Shown: positions 19,373 to 28,203 of the stretch, in pieces
How the letters are laid out: the number at the start of each line of letters is the position of its first letter
How positions within the stretch are numbered: the stretch's first letter is position 1
Assembly (NCBI RefSeq): GCF_001999965.1
Contig: NZ_CP019646.1
Coordinates: 1,674,001 to 1,738,000, forward strand
Origin: Limihaloglobus sulfuriphilus
Lineage (GTDB): Bacteria > Planctomycetota > Phycisphaerae > Sedimentisphaerales > Sedimentisphaeraceae
Direction of reading: 5' to 3'
DNA: 64,000 bases
Made by a program: the position numbers and the translations under genes
The notes under the pieces: generated by a model
Databases searched by the model: none
Told to the model about the DNA's origin: nothing
What the model saw: the letters and a program-made list of their open reading frames with translations, nothing else

Positions 19373-20392
19373 TTATTCCTCATCTAATAATATTTTTCGT
19401 GTTTTTATTATGTTGTCCGGCGAAACGTTACATGAGAGCACGCCCGTTCCGGCAATTATGTTATTATTTTCAGACGCGGCAGTCTTGACCGCCCTGATCT
19501 CCTCATCGGCCGCATCTATACCCGCTTCAATCGAGATGGGAGATATGTTGCGGCGGATAAGAGTATTGTATCTTTGAGACTTTTTGATGAATACTCTCAT
19601 ATCCGAGCTGAAATCACTCAGGATTATATCAGCTCCCGTTTCGAAAAGTTCTCCCGATATGGCTGTTGTATCCCCGCCGGTGACATACTCTATAAGATCT
19701 GCTCCGGAGGCCTTGTAATCCCGGAATAATTTTTTAACATGCGGAAGAATCATCTTTCTGAACATATCCGGTGACAGCAGCGGCGGCACTGCCTGTGAAT
19801 CGAACAGGCATACTCCGCAGCCCGCCTCTATATACAGCCTACCGAACTCAAAAGCAAGCCCGCTGCAGTGGTCGAGAAGATCCGCCAGAGATTCAGGATC
19901 GGTAAAAGAGGCCATTATCAGCGGCTCGATTCCCATCAGAGAAGCGGCTATGGAATACGGCCCGCTCAAACCGCCCCGGACATGCACCTCTGAGCCGAAC
20001 ATTTTGCTGACCCTGCGGGCGGCCTCAACGAACATTCTTATTCGACCCTTTTCAAGTGCCTCATTAACCTTGGGCAGCTTTGAGAAATCAGGTTTTTCCA
20101 GAATTCTCTGCCTGAGATTAGGAACTTCATCCATCGAATCACTGAACACAACTTCAGCACCGAGAGACTGGGCCTCGACATTGTATATGTCAACCCCGAC
20201 AGTCAAAACATCCGGCCTGTAGGTTTCATATTCTGCGGCAAGAGCCTCTGCCAGCCTATCAACATCCTGTGCGATAATTGAAGGGCTCGAGTTTATGAGC
20301 CTGGCTTTGTGCTCATAAACTGCAGGGCAGAACAAAAGCCTTTCGACTTTTTCACCGGCCAGTTTCCTGTTTAACAGTTCTCTTGAATTCAT
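19373..20392 (-). CDS. Uroporphyrinogen-decarboxylase-fold (UroD/MtaA-like) protein
   Basis: About 340 residues starting at the ATG at 20392 (M-N-S-R-E-L-L), since the longer start overlaps the upstream gene. The pattern 'RELLNRKLAGEKVERLLFCP', the barrel segments 'VHVRGGLSGPYSIAASLMG' and 'DSQAVPPLLSPDMFRKMILP', and the C-terminal 'NIIAGTGVLSCNVSPDNI' fit the UroD-like superfamily. In this family many members are not haem enzymes but methyltransferases that work with corrinoid proteins. No corrinoid protein or haem gene lies nearby. Its role in a sugar-acid operon is unexplained. Confidence 0.75.
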   Translation of the reverse strand: MNSRELLNRKLAGEKVERLLFCPAVYEHKARLINSSPSIIAQDVDRLAEALAAEYETYRPDVLTVGVDIYNVEAQSLGAEVVFSDSMDEVPNLRQRILEKPDFSKLPKVNEALEKGRIRMFVEAARRVSKMFGSEVHVRGGLSGPYSIAASLMGIEPLIMASFTDPESLADLLDHCSGLAFEFGRLYIEAGCGVCLFDSQAVPPLLSPDMFRKMILPHVKKLFRDYKASGADLIEYVTGGDTTAISGELFETGADIILSDFSSDMRVFIKKSQRYNTLIRRNISPISIEAGIDAADEEIRAVKTAASENNNIIAGTGVLSCNVSPDNIIKTRKILLDEE

Positions 20393-20393
20393 C

Positions 20394-23042
20394 TTAAAAC
20401 CTGAGCTCAGCGTCAATAACTCCCGCTGCCTTCATGCCGTCGGCAACTGCCGCTACCACTGTAGCCGCCCCGTGAACAAGATCGCCTCCGGCGAAGACAC
20501 CCTCACGGGAAGTCTGGTAATTATCTGTTTTAATAAGACCGTGTTCAATTTCTATGCCCGGCAGAATCGCTGCGAGTTTATCCGGCGATTTCTGGCCGAT
20601 TGATTCTACAACTATATCGAAATCAAGGATATAGGCACTTTGTTCAACAGGCACAGGCCTGCGCCTTCCTGATTCATCCGGTTCTGCCAGCCGTGCGGGA
20701 CATACCTTTACGCCGGTAACTTTGTTATCAGCAGAGAGATATTCAAGCTGCTGAGTGAGTATCATAAAATGAACTCCGCAATCCATCGCCCGGTTTCTCT
20801 CTGCTTCCCAGGCGGGCATCTCCTCGAAAGAGCGGCGGTAAAGCAGGTAAACATCCGCTGCGCCCTGCTCTTTGGCGGTAACAGCAGCATCCATGGCCGT
20901 GTTGCCGCCGCCGATCACCGCAACCCGTTTACCTTTGACATCTATTGAATCGGCAGATTTTGCCTGCCGCAGAAAAGAGAGAGCGTCATACAGGCCCTCA
21001 AGAGACAGTCCCGAGGTACTGATTGCCTTTGGAAGGCCCAGACCGACAAATACCGCATCAAAACCCTCAGAAAGTATATCGTCCAGATTAAAGTTTTCAT
21101 CAAGCGGTTTGCCAAGGCGAAGCTCGAGCCTGTCCGGACTTACATTATCGAACACAGCCGCCATCTCACTCTTAAATGAATCAAGCTGTCTTTCTTCAGG
21201 TATAACCGTCTCGATCATGCCGCCGAGCCTTTCGTTTTTGTCTATTAGTGTAACCTTATGACCCGCCTCAATAAGCATCGCAACCGCGGCAATTCCCGCC
21301 GGGCCGGCACCTATTACCGCAACTGTTTTACCGGTACACTCCTGCGGCACCCGAAGCCTTGACCAGCCGTTTTTGTTGGCCTGATGCGATAGGTATTTCT
21401 GTATATCCGCGATCGGCAGCGAAGCGTCTCCGATAAACCGCTGCAGACAGCCGCCCTGGCACTGGCTCTCAACCGGGCACAGCCACGCGCAGACCTCTGG
21501 CAGTATATTTGCCCTGCGTATTATCTCATAAGCGCCCCTGTCGTCGCCGTCAAGGAACGCCTGTATAAAAGCGGGTATCTCAATACCAGCCGGGCAACCC
21601 CGTACGCAAGTGGCATCCTGGCACTGGAAACAGCTCTCTGCCAGACGTGCCAGATTCGCCCGGTCACTGTTTCTGCCGCGTTTGTAGACAGGGCCGTATA
21701 TCTTGTTATCGCGGACTACACAGCCGGCACTCTGGCCGTCACGCATCAACTGTGTGCAAGCGCTGCAGCCTACACAAACCTTATCCTGATCCATTTTGCC
21801 GGTATTTATTAAGTCTTTGGCAAAATCGGGATATGCAAAAGCCATACGTCCGGCACCGATAATTTTAATTTTACCCGAGGCTTTCGCTGCCGCACCTACA
21901 TTACCCATCAGATGGCGAAGCAAACTGTAACCGGTTCCTACAAGAACCATATCTGGGAATTTCTTCTGGATTTGTGCCGCTATTTCAATCAGCCTTTCAA
22001 CGCCCTTAAGCGGGTGTTCCGGTTCAGCATAGGCGCCTTTGATCGGCTGATTAAACGGCCTGCCAACGTGCGGGTTGTAGTAAGGATTGGCGATTGTAAA
22101 GTTTACAAGCCTGACACCCTTGTCTCTGAGTATCTCAAGAAGCCGCAGAGGCTCTTCTAAATCCGGCTTTGTGTAGTCATTCTTATCTACACCCCAGCCA
22201 TATGGATAGGGTATCGCGTCATAGAAACCAAGCCTTAAACATATCCCAATTTTATCACCAAGCTCCGCTTGTATCTTATCGACAGTCTCAAGAATGAAAC
22301 GCGCACGGTTCTCAAGGCAGCCGCCGTATTTGCCTTTACGATTACGTGAAGCCAGCAGCTCATTTACAAGGTATCCGTGGCAGGATTTGATATCAACCGC
22401 ATCAAAACCGGCCTTGTACGCGAGCCTTGCTGCCTGCACGTATTTGAGCTGAAGCCGGTCAAGGTAATCATCGCTCACGATGCAGCTGTCGTCAACCCTG
22501 CTGATTTTTTCGGTGCTCGGCTCCTGCTCCGGAACCAAAGAGTCACGATATGGATCCCGTTGCGGAATAAGAGGCCTTGCAGTGCCGTCCGGTTTACTGT
22601 ATCTGCCCGAATGGGTGAGCTGGGCAACTATAACCGGTTTGTGATTCTCTCCCATACCTGACGCGGCGGTATCACGCATCTGCCTGACCATATCGGCGAA
22701 GGCATCCTTTGTTCCTTCATGCAGCCAAAGCTGGCGGGGGTTTGCCCTGCCCTCGGGGGTTACTGCTATGGCTTCTGCCCAGAGAAGCCCCGCTCCGCCG
22801 GCGGCAAACCTGTTGTATCTGCGATATGTAAGCGGACCGGGTGAGCCGTCCTCCAGCCCGTCTGCGCCTTCCATCGGGTTTACGGCCAGTGAGTTGGGGA
22901 TTCTGAGATTTGCGGCCTGAACAGGCTCAGAGAGAATCGAAACATCTTCGATCGCCGCAATACCGGCACCCAGCCGGGCACAATCCTGCTCAAAGCTCTT
23001 GATATCTGATAATTTATATTTCCATACTTTTCTGGTAGTCAT
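20394..23042 (-). CDS. Old Yellow Enzyme / GltD-like fusion oxidoreductase
   Basis: About 882 residues. The N-terminal half (about 20-410) is an OYE-type FMN TIM barrel ('VIVAQLTHSGRYSKPDG', 'DIKSCHGYLVNELLASRNRKG' cut in the family style). A Cys cluster C-V-G-C-S-A-C-T follows, as in 2,4-dienoyl-CoA reductase. The C-terminal half has a GltD-type Cys-rich segment (C-F-Q-C-Q-D-A-T-C-V-R-G-C-P) and two nucleotide folds (V-A-V-I-G-A-G-P-A-G and V-A-V-I-G-G-G-N-T-A). This predicts NAD(P)H to FAD to Fe-S to FMN to an activated double bond. I chose the ATG at 23042 (M-T-T-R-K), preceded by CGGAAA; earlier ATGs overlap the upstream gene. Confidence 0.85.
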   Translation of the reverse strand: MTTRKVWKYKLSDIKSFEQDCARLGAGIAAIEDVSILSEPVQAANLRIPNSLAVNPMEGADGLEDGSPGPLTYRRYNRFAAGGAGLLWAEAIAVTPEGRANPRQLWLHEGTKDAFADMVRQMRDTAASGMGENHKPVIVAQLTHSGRYSKPDGTARPLIPQRDPYRDSLVPEQEPSTEKISRVDDSCIVSDDYLDRLQLKYVQAARLAYKAGFDAVDIKSCHGYLVNELLASRNRKGKYGGCLENRARFILETVDKIQAELGDKIGICLRLGFYDAIPYPYGWGVDKNDYTKPDLEEPLRLLEILRDKGVRLVNFTIANPYYNPHVGRPFNQPIKGAYAEPEHPLKGVERLIEIAAQIQKKFPDMVLVGTGYSLLRHLMGNVGAAAKASGKIKIIGAGRMAFAYPDFAKDLINTGKMDQDKVCVGCSACTQLMRDGQSAGCVVRDNKIYGPVYKRGRNSDRANLARLAESCFQCQDATCVRGCPAGIEIPAFIQAFLDGDDRGAYEIIRRANILPEVCAWLCPVESQCQGGCLQRFIGDASLPIADIQKYLSHQANKNGWSRLRVPQECTGKTVAVIGAGPAGIAAVAMLIEAGHKVTLIDKNERLGGMIETVIPEERQLDSFKSEMAAVFDNVSPDRLELRLGKPLDENFNLDDILSEGFDAVFVGLGLPKAISTSGLSLEGLYDALSFLRQAKSADSIDVKGKRVAVIGGGNTAMDAAVTAKEQGAADVYLLYRRSFEEMPAWEAERNRAMDCGVHFMILTQQLEYLSADNKVTGVKVCPARLAEPDESGRRRPVPVEQSAYILDFDIVVESIGQKSPDKLAAILPGIEIEHGLIKTDNYQTSREGVFAGGDLVHGAATVVAAVADGMKAAGVIDAELRF

Positions 23043-23058
23043 ATTTGTTTCCGTAGTA

Positions 23059-23517
23059 TTAGGCATTGAATAAAAGCATTTTCGCAAATGCCAGACTGTA
23101 TATCACAAAACCGGCACAGAGTATGTATCCGCCGATTATATAGGATCGTGTTTTTTTTTGGCGTTTTATGATTATCCCGGTCAGAACATCTTCCGGGCTC
23201 TCATCTAGCCTTGAGGTTGTCCAACTGATGCCGAGTACATTTTTCCAGACCCATACGGCACTGGTAAGCACTACAGCCAAACCTGTTATAACACAAATCT
23301 GAGCAAAAAGGCTTGTATCTGCTATACGCCTTCCGGAAAAACCTGTAATCGTAAGCACCACACCTGCCAGACTCATCAAAACCTGGGCTCTGGTCTGCAA
23401 GACATTGAGCTGCCTCTCCAGAACTCCTACCGATTTGTACAGGTCTCCGCCGCACAATTCAAGGAGGTTTTTTGCCTCACGGGCCGCACTCTTTAAAACT
23501 TCAGTATCATTTTTCAT
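23059..23517 (-). CDS. Small membrane protein with N-terminal helix, unknown function
   Basis: The 152-residue protein has a polar helical N-terminus (about 1-40, coiled-coil-like, 'VGVLERQLNVLQTRAQ') and three hydrophobic segments (about 44-60, 68-90 and 125-148). I do not recognise a family. It is the first gene of operon B, directly upstream of the OYE/GltD fusion. It could be a membrane anchor or sensor for the redox enzymes, but that is only a guess. Confidence 0.7.
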   Translation of the reverse strand: MKNDTEVLKSAAREAKNLLELCGGDLYKSVGVLERQLNVLQTRAQVLMSLAGVVLTITGFSGRRIADTSLFAQICVITGLAVVLTSAVWVWKNVLGISWTTSRLDESPEDVLTGIIIKRQKKTRSYIIGGYILCAGFVIYSLAFAKMLLFNA

Positions 23518-23614
23518 TCTAAGTCCTCGCTGATTAAAACATTATTATATACAAAGCATGCCCCTATGTCCTTGCATATACGGCAGATTTTAATTTGCGT
23601 TTTCGGCAATTTTG

Positions 23615-23643
23615 TTGACTTTTGACATAAAATTATTTATAAG
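23615..23643 (+). promoter_or_regulatory. Promoter of the divergent AraC gene, near-leaderless
   Basis: TTGACT (23615-23620), a 17-base spacer and TATAAG (23638-23643) lie just before the ATG at 23652, only 8 bases after the -10 box. No ribosome-binding site fits in that space. Transcription should start almost at the start codon. Confidence 0.6.
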
Positions 23644-23651
23644 AACAAATT

Positions 23652-24578
23652 ATGAAGTCAGATTATTTAAAAAACATAGCTTTCCCCGAATACGGAATAC
23701 TAATACAAAGCCGCATAAAAAGACCTGATTATGGCGACAAACCTCACGCCCATAAATATTTAAGCATAATATACATAGTATCCGGCCATGGAACTCTTGA
23801 GAGGGACGGCTGCAGCCGCAATCTCAACCCGGATAATATTGTCATGCTGAATAAAGGCAGTATGCACACACTTACAGACAAGGCCGGAAAACCGATGACT
23901 GTTTTCTCTATGTATTTTGCCCCCGAGACTGCCGGAGTCGACAAAAAAATCGTTGATTATGTGTTCAGTTCGGAAGAGCCTCTGAATCTGCCGGTATATT
24001 ATGCTGAGTTTGTTCGGAGAAACATAAGACAGATGCTACATGAACAGTCCAACCGGCCTCCCGGCTGCAAAATGGCAATCTGCCAGCTGTTCAACCTTAC
24101 ACTGTTGTGCATATACAGGGCTAAACTGATAATTTCCAAAAACGCCGACCTTCATTCCAACGCCGACAGCAACACACGGGTCATGGCTGCACTGGAACAT
24201 ACCTCAATAAACTCACACGAGCAGTTCTCGCTGAGCGACGCGGCAAGGCTGGCCAAAGTTTCACAGCGTCAGTTTACCAATATATGCCGCAAACTCACAG
24301 GCACCAGTTTTATTAAGTATTTAAACAGAAAACGATGCGAAAAAGCAAGGCAGCTTATCAGCACTACAGAAATGTCTGTTGCCTCTATTGCATTCGAAAC
24401 AGGTTATGAAGACCTTTCAACTTTCTACAGAGCCTTTAAAAGCATATACGGAACAAGTCCTACGAAAATAAAACGTGATTTAACCCTTCAACAATATGAT
24501 CTTAAGGTTACGGGGAACTGCACCCCTGCGAAAAAAAACAGCAGGGCCGAGCCGGCTGTTGTGTACAACATCTTTTGA
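23652..24578 (+). CDS. AraC-family regulator divergent from operon B
   Basis: The 308-residue protein has a cupin sensor domain with a metal-site-like 'KPHAHKYLSIIYIVSGHG' (about 28-45) and a C-terminal double helix-turn-helix (about 190-285) with 'VASIAFETGYEDLSTFYRAFKSIYG'. Divergent placement 134 bp from the first gene of operon B makes it the likely regulator of that operon. It resembles the AraC protein at 3135-3965 only over the DNA-binding half. Confidence 0.9.
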   Translation: MKSDYLKNIAFPEYGILIQSRIKRPDYGDKPHAHKYLSIIYIVSGHGTLERDGCSRNLNPDNIVMLNKGSMHTLTDKAGKPMTVFSMYFAPETAGVDKKIVDYVFSSEEPLNLPVYYAEFVRRNIRQMLHEQSNRPPGCKMAICQLFNLTLLCIYRAKLIISKNADLHSNADSNTRVMAALEHTSINSHEQFSLSDAARLAKVSQRQFTNICRKLTGTSFIKYLNRKRCEKARQLISTTEMSVASIAFETGYEDLSTFYRAFKSIYGTSPTKIKRDLTLQQYDLKVTGNCTPAKKNSRAEPAVVYNIF

Positions 24579-24644
24579 TTGTACTACGTAACCCATTGTG
24601 TATAATAGACTTATGTTTTGAGTTTTCAGTGATAATTATTGTAA

Positions 24645-24765
24645 TTGTCAACCACTCATGAGACCGCTGAAAAACTCCAGATTTAGCCACATTTGCTCTT
24701 TCAAAAGTTCATAGAATTGATAGTTTGACAAAATATGCGGGACAGATGTAAGCCAATCAGGAAAA
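24645..24765. repeat. Solo right end of the rve-type IS
   Basis: About 120 bases starting TTGTCAACCACTCATGAGAC match the right ends at 26229 and 42559 closely, then the similarity stops and no transposase follows. It is flanked on the left by GTAA, as is the copy at 26229. It represents a deleted element or a one-ended remnant between the AraC and Fic genes. Confidence 0.75.
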
Positions 24766-24796
24766 AACACCTACGCCATATTACCCAATTCGCTAC

Positions 24797-25870
24797 CTAA
24801 TTAATATAATCATTACCTAATTGCCATTTATCAGTTTTTTGCCATCTGGCCTGCTGGCCACGGCCAAGGCATTCTACCAAACCATTGACCTTAAACCGCT
24901 TCAAAACCTTTCGTATCATATCAATACTTACATCAGGGCAATCAAGCTGCAATTCGGAGACTGAAAATGGACCTATCTTATGTTCTATAGAGGATTTAAT
25001 AATCGATGTTTTAGCTCCTTTTTCAGAAACTGTATGACCAACACTTTTTTCAAATTCTTTGCAGGCTAAATTAAAAATCGATAAAACATAGTTGATATAC
25101 GGCCAGGGGTCATGCCGGCTCTCATGCCATCCCGCAGAACTTTGTTCAAGAGTTTCATAATAACGATCTTTATTCTGTTCGATCAATTTTTCAAGGCTTA
25201 TATATCTACCTACTTCATAACCAATATGATAGCTTTGCAGAAGCATTAAAAGCCTTGAAACTCTGCCATTACCATCTCTAAAAGGATGAATACACAAAAA
25301 ATCCAGATTAAATGCGGCAAGAGCGATCAGAGGAGGAACCCAGCGTTCTTTTAAGCAATCACCCCAAAGTTCTGTTAGATGACTTATATATTCAGGTGTT
25401 AGACCAGGTTCAACTGTTTTAAATCTGATACGCTCAGTTCCATCAGCGTATTTTTCAATAATATCACCTTGTTTCTCCTTGTACTTACCAGCATCCCAAA
25501 TATCCCCGCGGGCATATTTGTGCAAATCCAGAATAGTCTTCTCGGATACTGACAAATCACTGCCATGTTTATGAACTAATTCCAAAGCCTGACGGTATCC
25601 TCTGATTTCTTCTTCATTTCTATCTTGTAAAAGGGATTTGCCAAAAATTACGGTACCGACTCTGGCTTGATTAATTTCAACACCCTCTATTCGATTAGAA
25701 GAGACCGCACTTTCGATAATAGCATGTTCTCGTAATGTTTTTAATTTCTGCGGTAATTGGCGAGTAAACAATTTCTGCTTGCCCAGGGCTTCTCCCAGAT
25801 CCGTAAGATACCAGGAAGCTGACGTGGGTATTAATTCAATACCTTTAGCAAATATTCTTAGAGTATTCAT
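24797..25870 (-). CDS. Fic-domain protein with N-terminal inhibitory motif and winged-helix C-terminus
   Basis: The 357-residue protein carries the Fic catalytic motif H-P-F-R-D-G-N-G-R-V-S-R (about 202-213), which transfers AMP or a related group to target hydroxyls. S-N-R-I-E-G (about 58-63) fits the (S/T)xxxE(G/N) inhibitory motif placed N-terminally as in class II Fic proteins, so it should be self-inhibited. The last ~70 residues look like a winged helix. There is no separate antitoxin gene next to it. It is a single gene flanked by IS remnants, so probably acquired. Confidence 0.9.
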   Translation of the reverse strand: MNTLRIFAKGIELIPTSASWYLTDLGEALGKQKLFTRQLPQKLKTLREHAIIESAVSSNRIEGVEINQARVGTVIFGKSLLQDRNEEEIRGYRQALELVHKHGSDLSVSEKTILDLHKYARGDIWDAGKYKEKQGDIIEKYADGTERIRFKTVEPGLTPEYISHLTELWGDCLKERWVPPLIALAAFNLDFLCIHPFRDGNGRVSRLLMLLQSYHIGYEVGRYISLEKLIEQNKDRYYETLEQSSAGWHESRHDPWPYINYVLSIFNLACKEFEKSVGHTVSEKGAKTSIIKSSIEHKIGPFSVSELQLDCPDVSIDMIRKVLKRFKVNGLVECLGRGQQARWQKTDKWQLGNDYIN

Positions 25871-26228
25871 TGTACTTGATCTTTAAGTGAAAAAAATTTT
25901 AGAAACACTACTTACAGAGTTCAAAGCCATCTTGAGTATCACCTTAAAACCCGGCATATAGCCTCATTTCTTTTCAAAAGCCATTGTACAAAAAAACTGC
26001 TCAATATCAACTGGTAACTTCAGCTTGCAGGATTACTTTTTCTATAGGATCGCATGAGCCTTACACAATTTCTTGCGACAAGGGGCTCCATATTGCCCTC
26101 AGTGCGTTGACGGTTGCACCACGGCTAATGTCAAATGCCTTTGTTAAATAGCTGTTAATCTCTCACTCACATATACTTACAAACAGTCTTGTCAGACGGT
26201 CGATCCATTAGTTATGTACCATCTGTAA
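25871..26228. other. Non-coding stretch between Fic gene and IS
   Basis: About 360 bases with no credible open frame or RNA gene. The upstream side presumably holds the Fic promoter. No repeat convincing enough to name was seen. Confidence 0.5.
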
Positions 26229-26435
26229 TTGTCAACCACTCATGAGACCGCTGAAAAACTCCAGATTTAGCCTTATTTGATCTTTCACAAGTGCATAGAA
26301 TTGATGGTTTGGCGAAATTTGCGGGACAGGTGTAAGCCAATCGGGACAAAATTTGGGCGTAAAATCGCTCATTTTCTGTGTCAGGACGTACATTCCCCAC
26401 TGTTCATTGGCACTGGCTTATAAATTTGTAGAATA

Positions 26436-26548
26436 TCAGCCAGCTTTTTTCAGCCGGTAGCCGGTTATCCGGGCCTGGCGAAAATAGCGTGTTTCAATCT
26501 CGGTTGGCACAAACTTGGCATCACGTGCCGGTGCTTCAGGCAGGTTGC
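26436..26548 (-). pseudogene. C-terminal fragment of rve-type transposase, cut off by IS21
   Basis: The minus strand encodes N-L-P-E-A-P-A-R-D-A-K and then F-R-Q-A-R-I-T-G-Y-R-L-K-K-A-G and a stop. This is the same C-terminus as the copy ending at 42768. It continues the frame of the large fragment at 29223-30318 once the IS21 element is removed. Confidence 0.85.
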
Positions 26549-26669
26549 TGTTAAGCGGCGCTGAAAACAGGTCAGTAATGAGCGGGTCAAAATAGGTCAT
26601 TTTGAAAGGAAGTTTTTGCCTTAGAGTCGTTATATTATCGATATTATCGAAAATATAACGGAGGTCTTT

Positions 26670-28169
26670 ATGGCGAACTATCTAAAAATGACTAAAAGAA
26701 GTGTAATACAGACATTAAGAGAGCGTAACTGGTCTTGCAGGCGTATATCCAGAGAGCTTGGCATCCACCTGGATACGGTGCGTAAGTATGCAAAATCAGA
26801 CAATGATAATTCAAAACAGGTCACTAACGCGCCTCCCGGGTCGGTGGCCCAAAGCTCAACCGGTCCGGTAAGCAATTGTGAGCCTTACCGTGAAATAATT
26901 AAGAACAAGCTGGATATGGGGCTCAGCCGCCGGCGTATATGGCAGGATCTTCGTGACGACCACGGCTCTGATGTCAGCTACCACAGCGTTCGCAGGTTTG
27001 TCAACCGCCTCAGTAAAAATTCGCCTGTTCCGTTCAGGCGTCTTGAATGCAGGCCCGGTGAAGAGGCTCAGATAGATTTTGGTACGGGTGCACCGGTAAT
27101 AACGAAAGATGGCAGACGAAAAAGAACTCATGTAATACGGGTAGTGCTTAGCTTCTCCCGTAAATCCTACAGCGAGGCAGTTTTCAGGCAGACCGGCGAT
27201 AACTTTATAAATTGCCTGGAAAACGCTTTTCACCACTTTGGCGGTGTTCCGCAAACACTGATAATAGATAATCTTAAAGCTGCTGTAAACAAAGCTGACT
27301 GGTATGATCCTGAGATACACCCAAAAATAGTGTCATTCTGCCGTCATTACGGTACCGCCATTTTACCCTGTAAGCCGTATACCCCAAGACACAAGGGTAA
27401 GGTTGAAAAAGCAGTAGCATATGTCAAAAATAACGCCCTCAAGGGCCGCAGCTTTAAGAGCCTCTCAGAGCAGAATCAGTTTCTTCTCAGCTGGGAGAGC
27501 CGTATTGCCGATACCCGTATTCACGGCACTACCCGCAAGCAGGTAGGCAAATTGTTCACAGAACAGGAAAAGCCTGCTTTATTGAGGCTTCCGGTTGGAA
27601 GGTTTCCTTCATTTACAGAAGCTCAGCGGTCCGTTCACAGGGACGGCCATATAGAGGTAGAGAGGACCTATTACTCGGTGCCTCCGGAATATACCGGCCG
27701 CAAGGTATGGGCAAGATGGGACGGCCATATGGTAAGAGTATTTAACCGCAGCATGGAGCAGATTGTTGTTCACGCTAAAGTTGAGCCGGGCAGATTCCAG
27801 ACTCAGGACGGACATATTCATTCAGAGAAAAGAACAAAGATAGAAAACGGCGTTGTATGGATGCTTGAACGAGTCAGTCTGATAGGTGAGAATGCCCAGA
27901 GATGGGCCCGGCAGATGCTTGAGGCCAGAGGAATACCTGGTATCCGCGTACTTCTGGGCTTGCTGAATATGACCAATACCTATAACGGTAACAAAATCGA
28001 TAATGCATGTAAAATAGCGTTAAGCCACAATGCTTTTCGATTGAAGACCATCAGGAGTATTATTAAACACGGCGGTGACAGGCAGCTCCAGATGGAATTT
28101 ATAGATGAGCACCCTATTATCAGAGATATCTCCAGTTACGGAGAATTCGTAAGAGAGGTTCTGGGCTGA
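26670..28169 (+). CDS. istA: IS21 transposase IstA
   Basis: The 499-residue transposase has an N-terminal helix-turn-helix ('SCRRISRELGIHLDTVRKYA') and an rve catalytic core with D in 'AQIDFG', D in 'LIIDNLKAAV' and E in 'HKGKVEKAVAYVK'. The ATG has GGAGG upstream. It appears intact. It works with IstB for target selection and cut-and-paste. Confidence 0.95.
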   Translation: MANYLKMTKRSVIQTLRERNWSCRRISRELGIHLDTVRKYAKSDNDNSKQVTNAPPGSVAQSSTGPVSNCEPYREIIKNKLDMGLSRRRIWQDLRDDHGSDVSYHSVRRFVNRLSKNSPVPFRRLECRPGEEAQIDFGTGAPVITKDGRRKRTHVIRVVLSFSRKSYSEAVFRQTGDNFINCLENAFHHFGGVPQTLIIDNLKAAVNKADWYDPEIHPKIVSFCRHYGTAILPCKPYTPRHKGKVEKAVAYVKNNALKGRSFKSLSEQNQFLLSWESRIADTRIHGTTRKQVGKLFTEQEKPALLRLPVGRFPSFTEAQRSVHRDGHIEVERTYYSVPPEYTGRKVWARWDGHMVRVFNRSMEQIVVHAKVEPGRFQTQDGHIHSEKRTKIENGVVWMLERVSLIGENAQRWARQMLEARGIPGIRVLLGLLNMTNTYNGNKIDNACKIALSHNAFRLKTIRSIIKHGGDRQLQMEFIDEHPIIRDISSYGEFVREVLG

Positions 28170-28203
28170 ACAATAATCATAACTTATTCAGGAGCAGATT
28201 ATT

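Noticed and set aside
24508-24690. Minus-strand frame sharing its N-terminus with one at 26212-26400
   Set aside because: The shared part is the IS right end read in reverse. It is not a gene.
26160-26215. Weak likeness to the sequence upstream of the IS110-type gene (TACAAAC ... GTCGATCC)
   Set aside because: The match is short and gapped, and no recombinase remnant was found.
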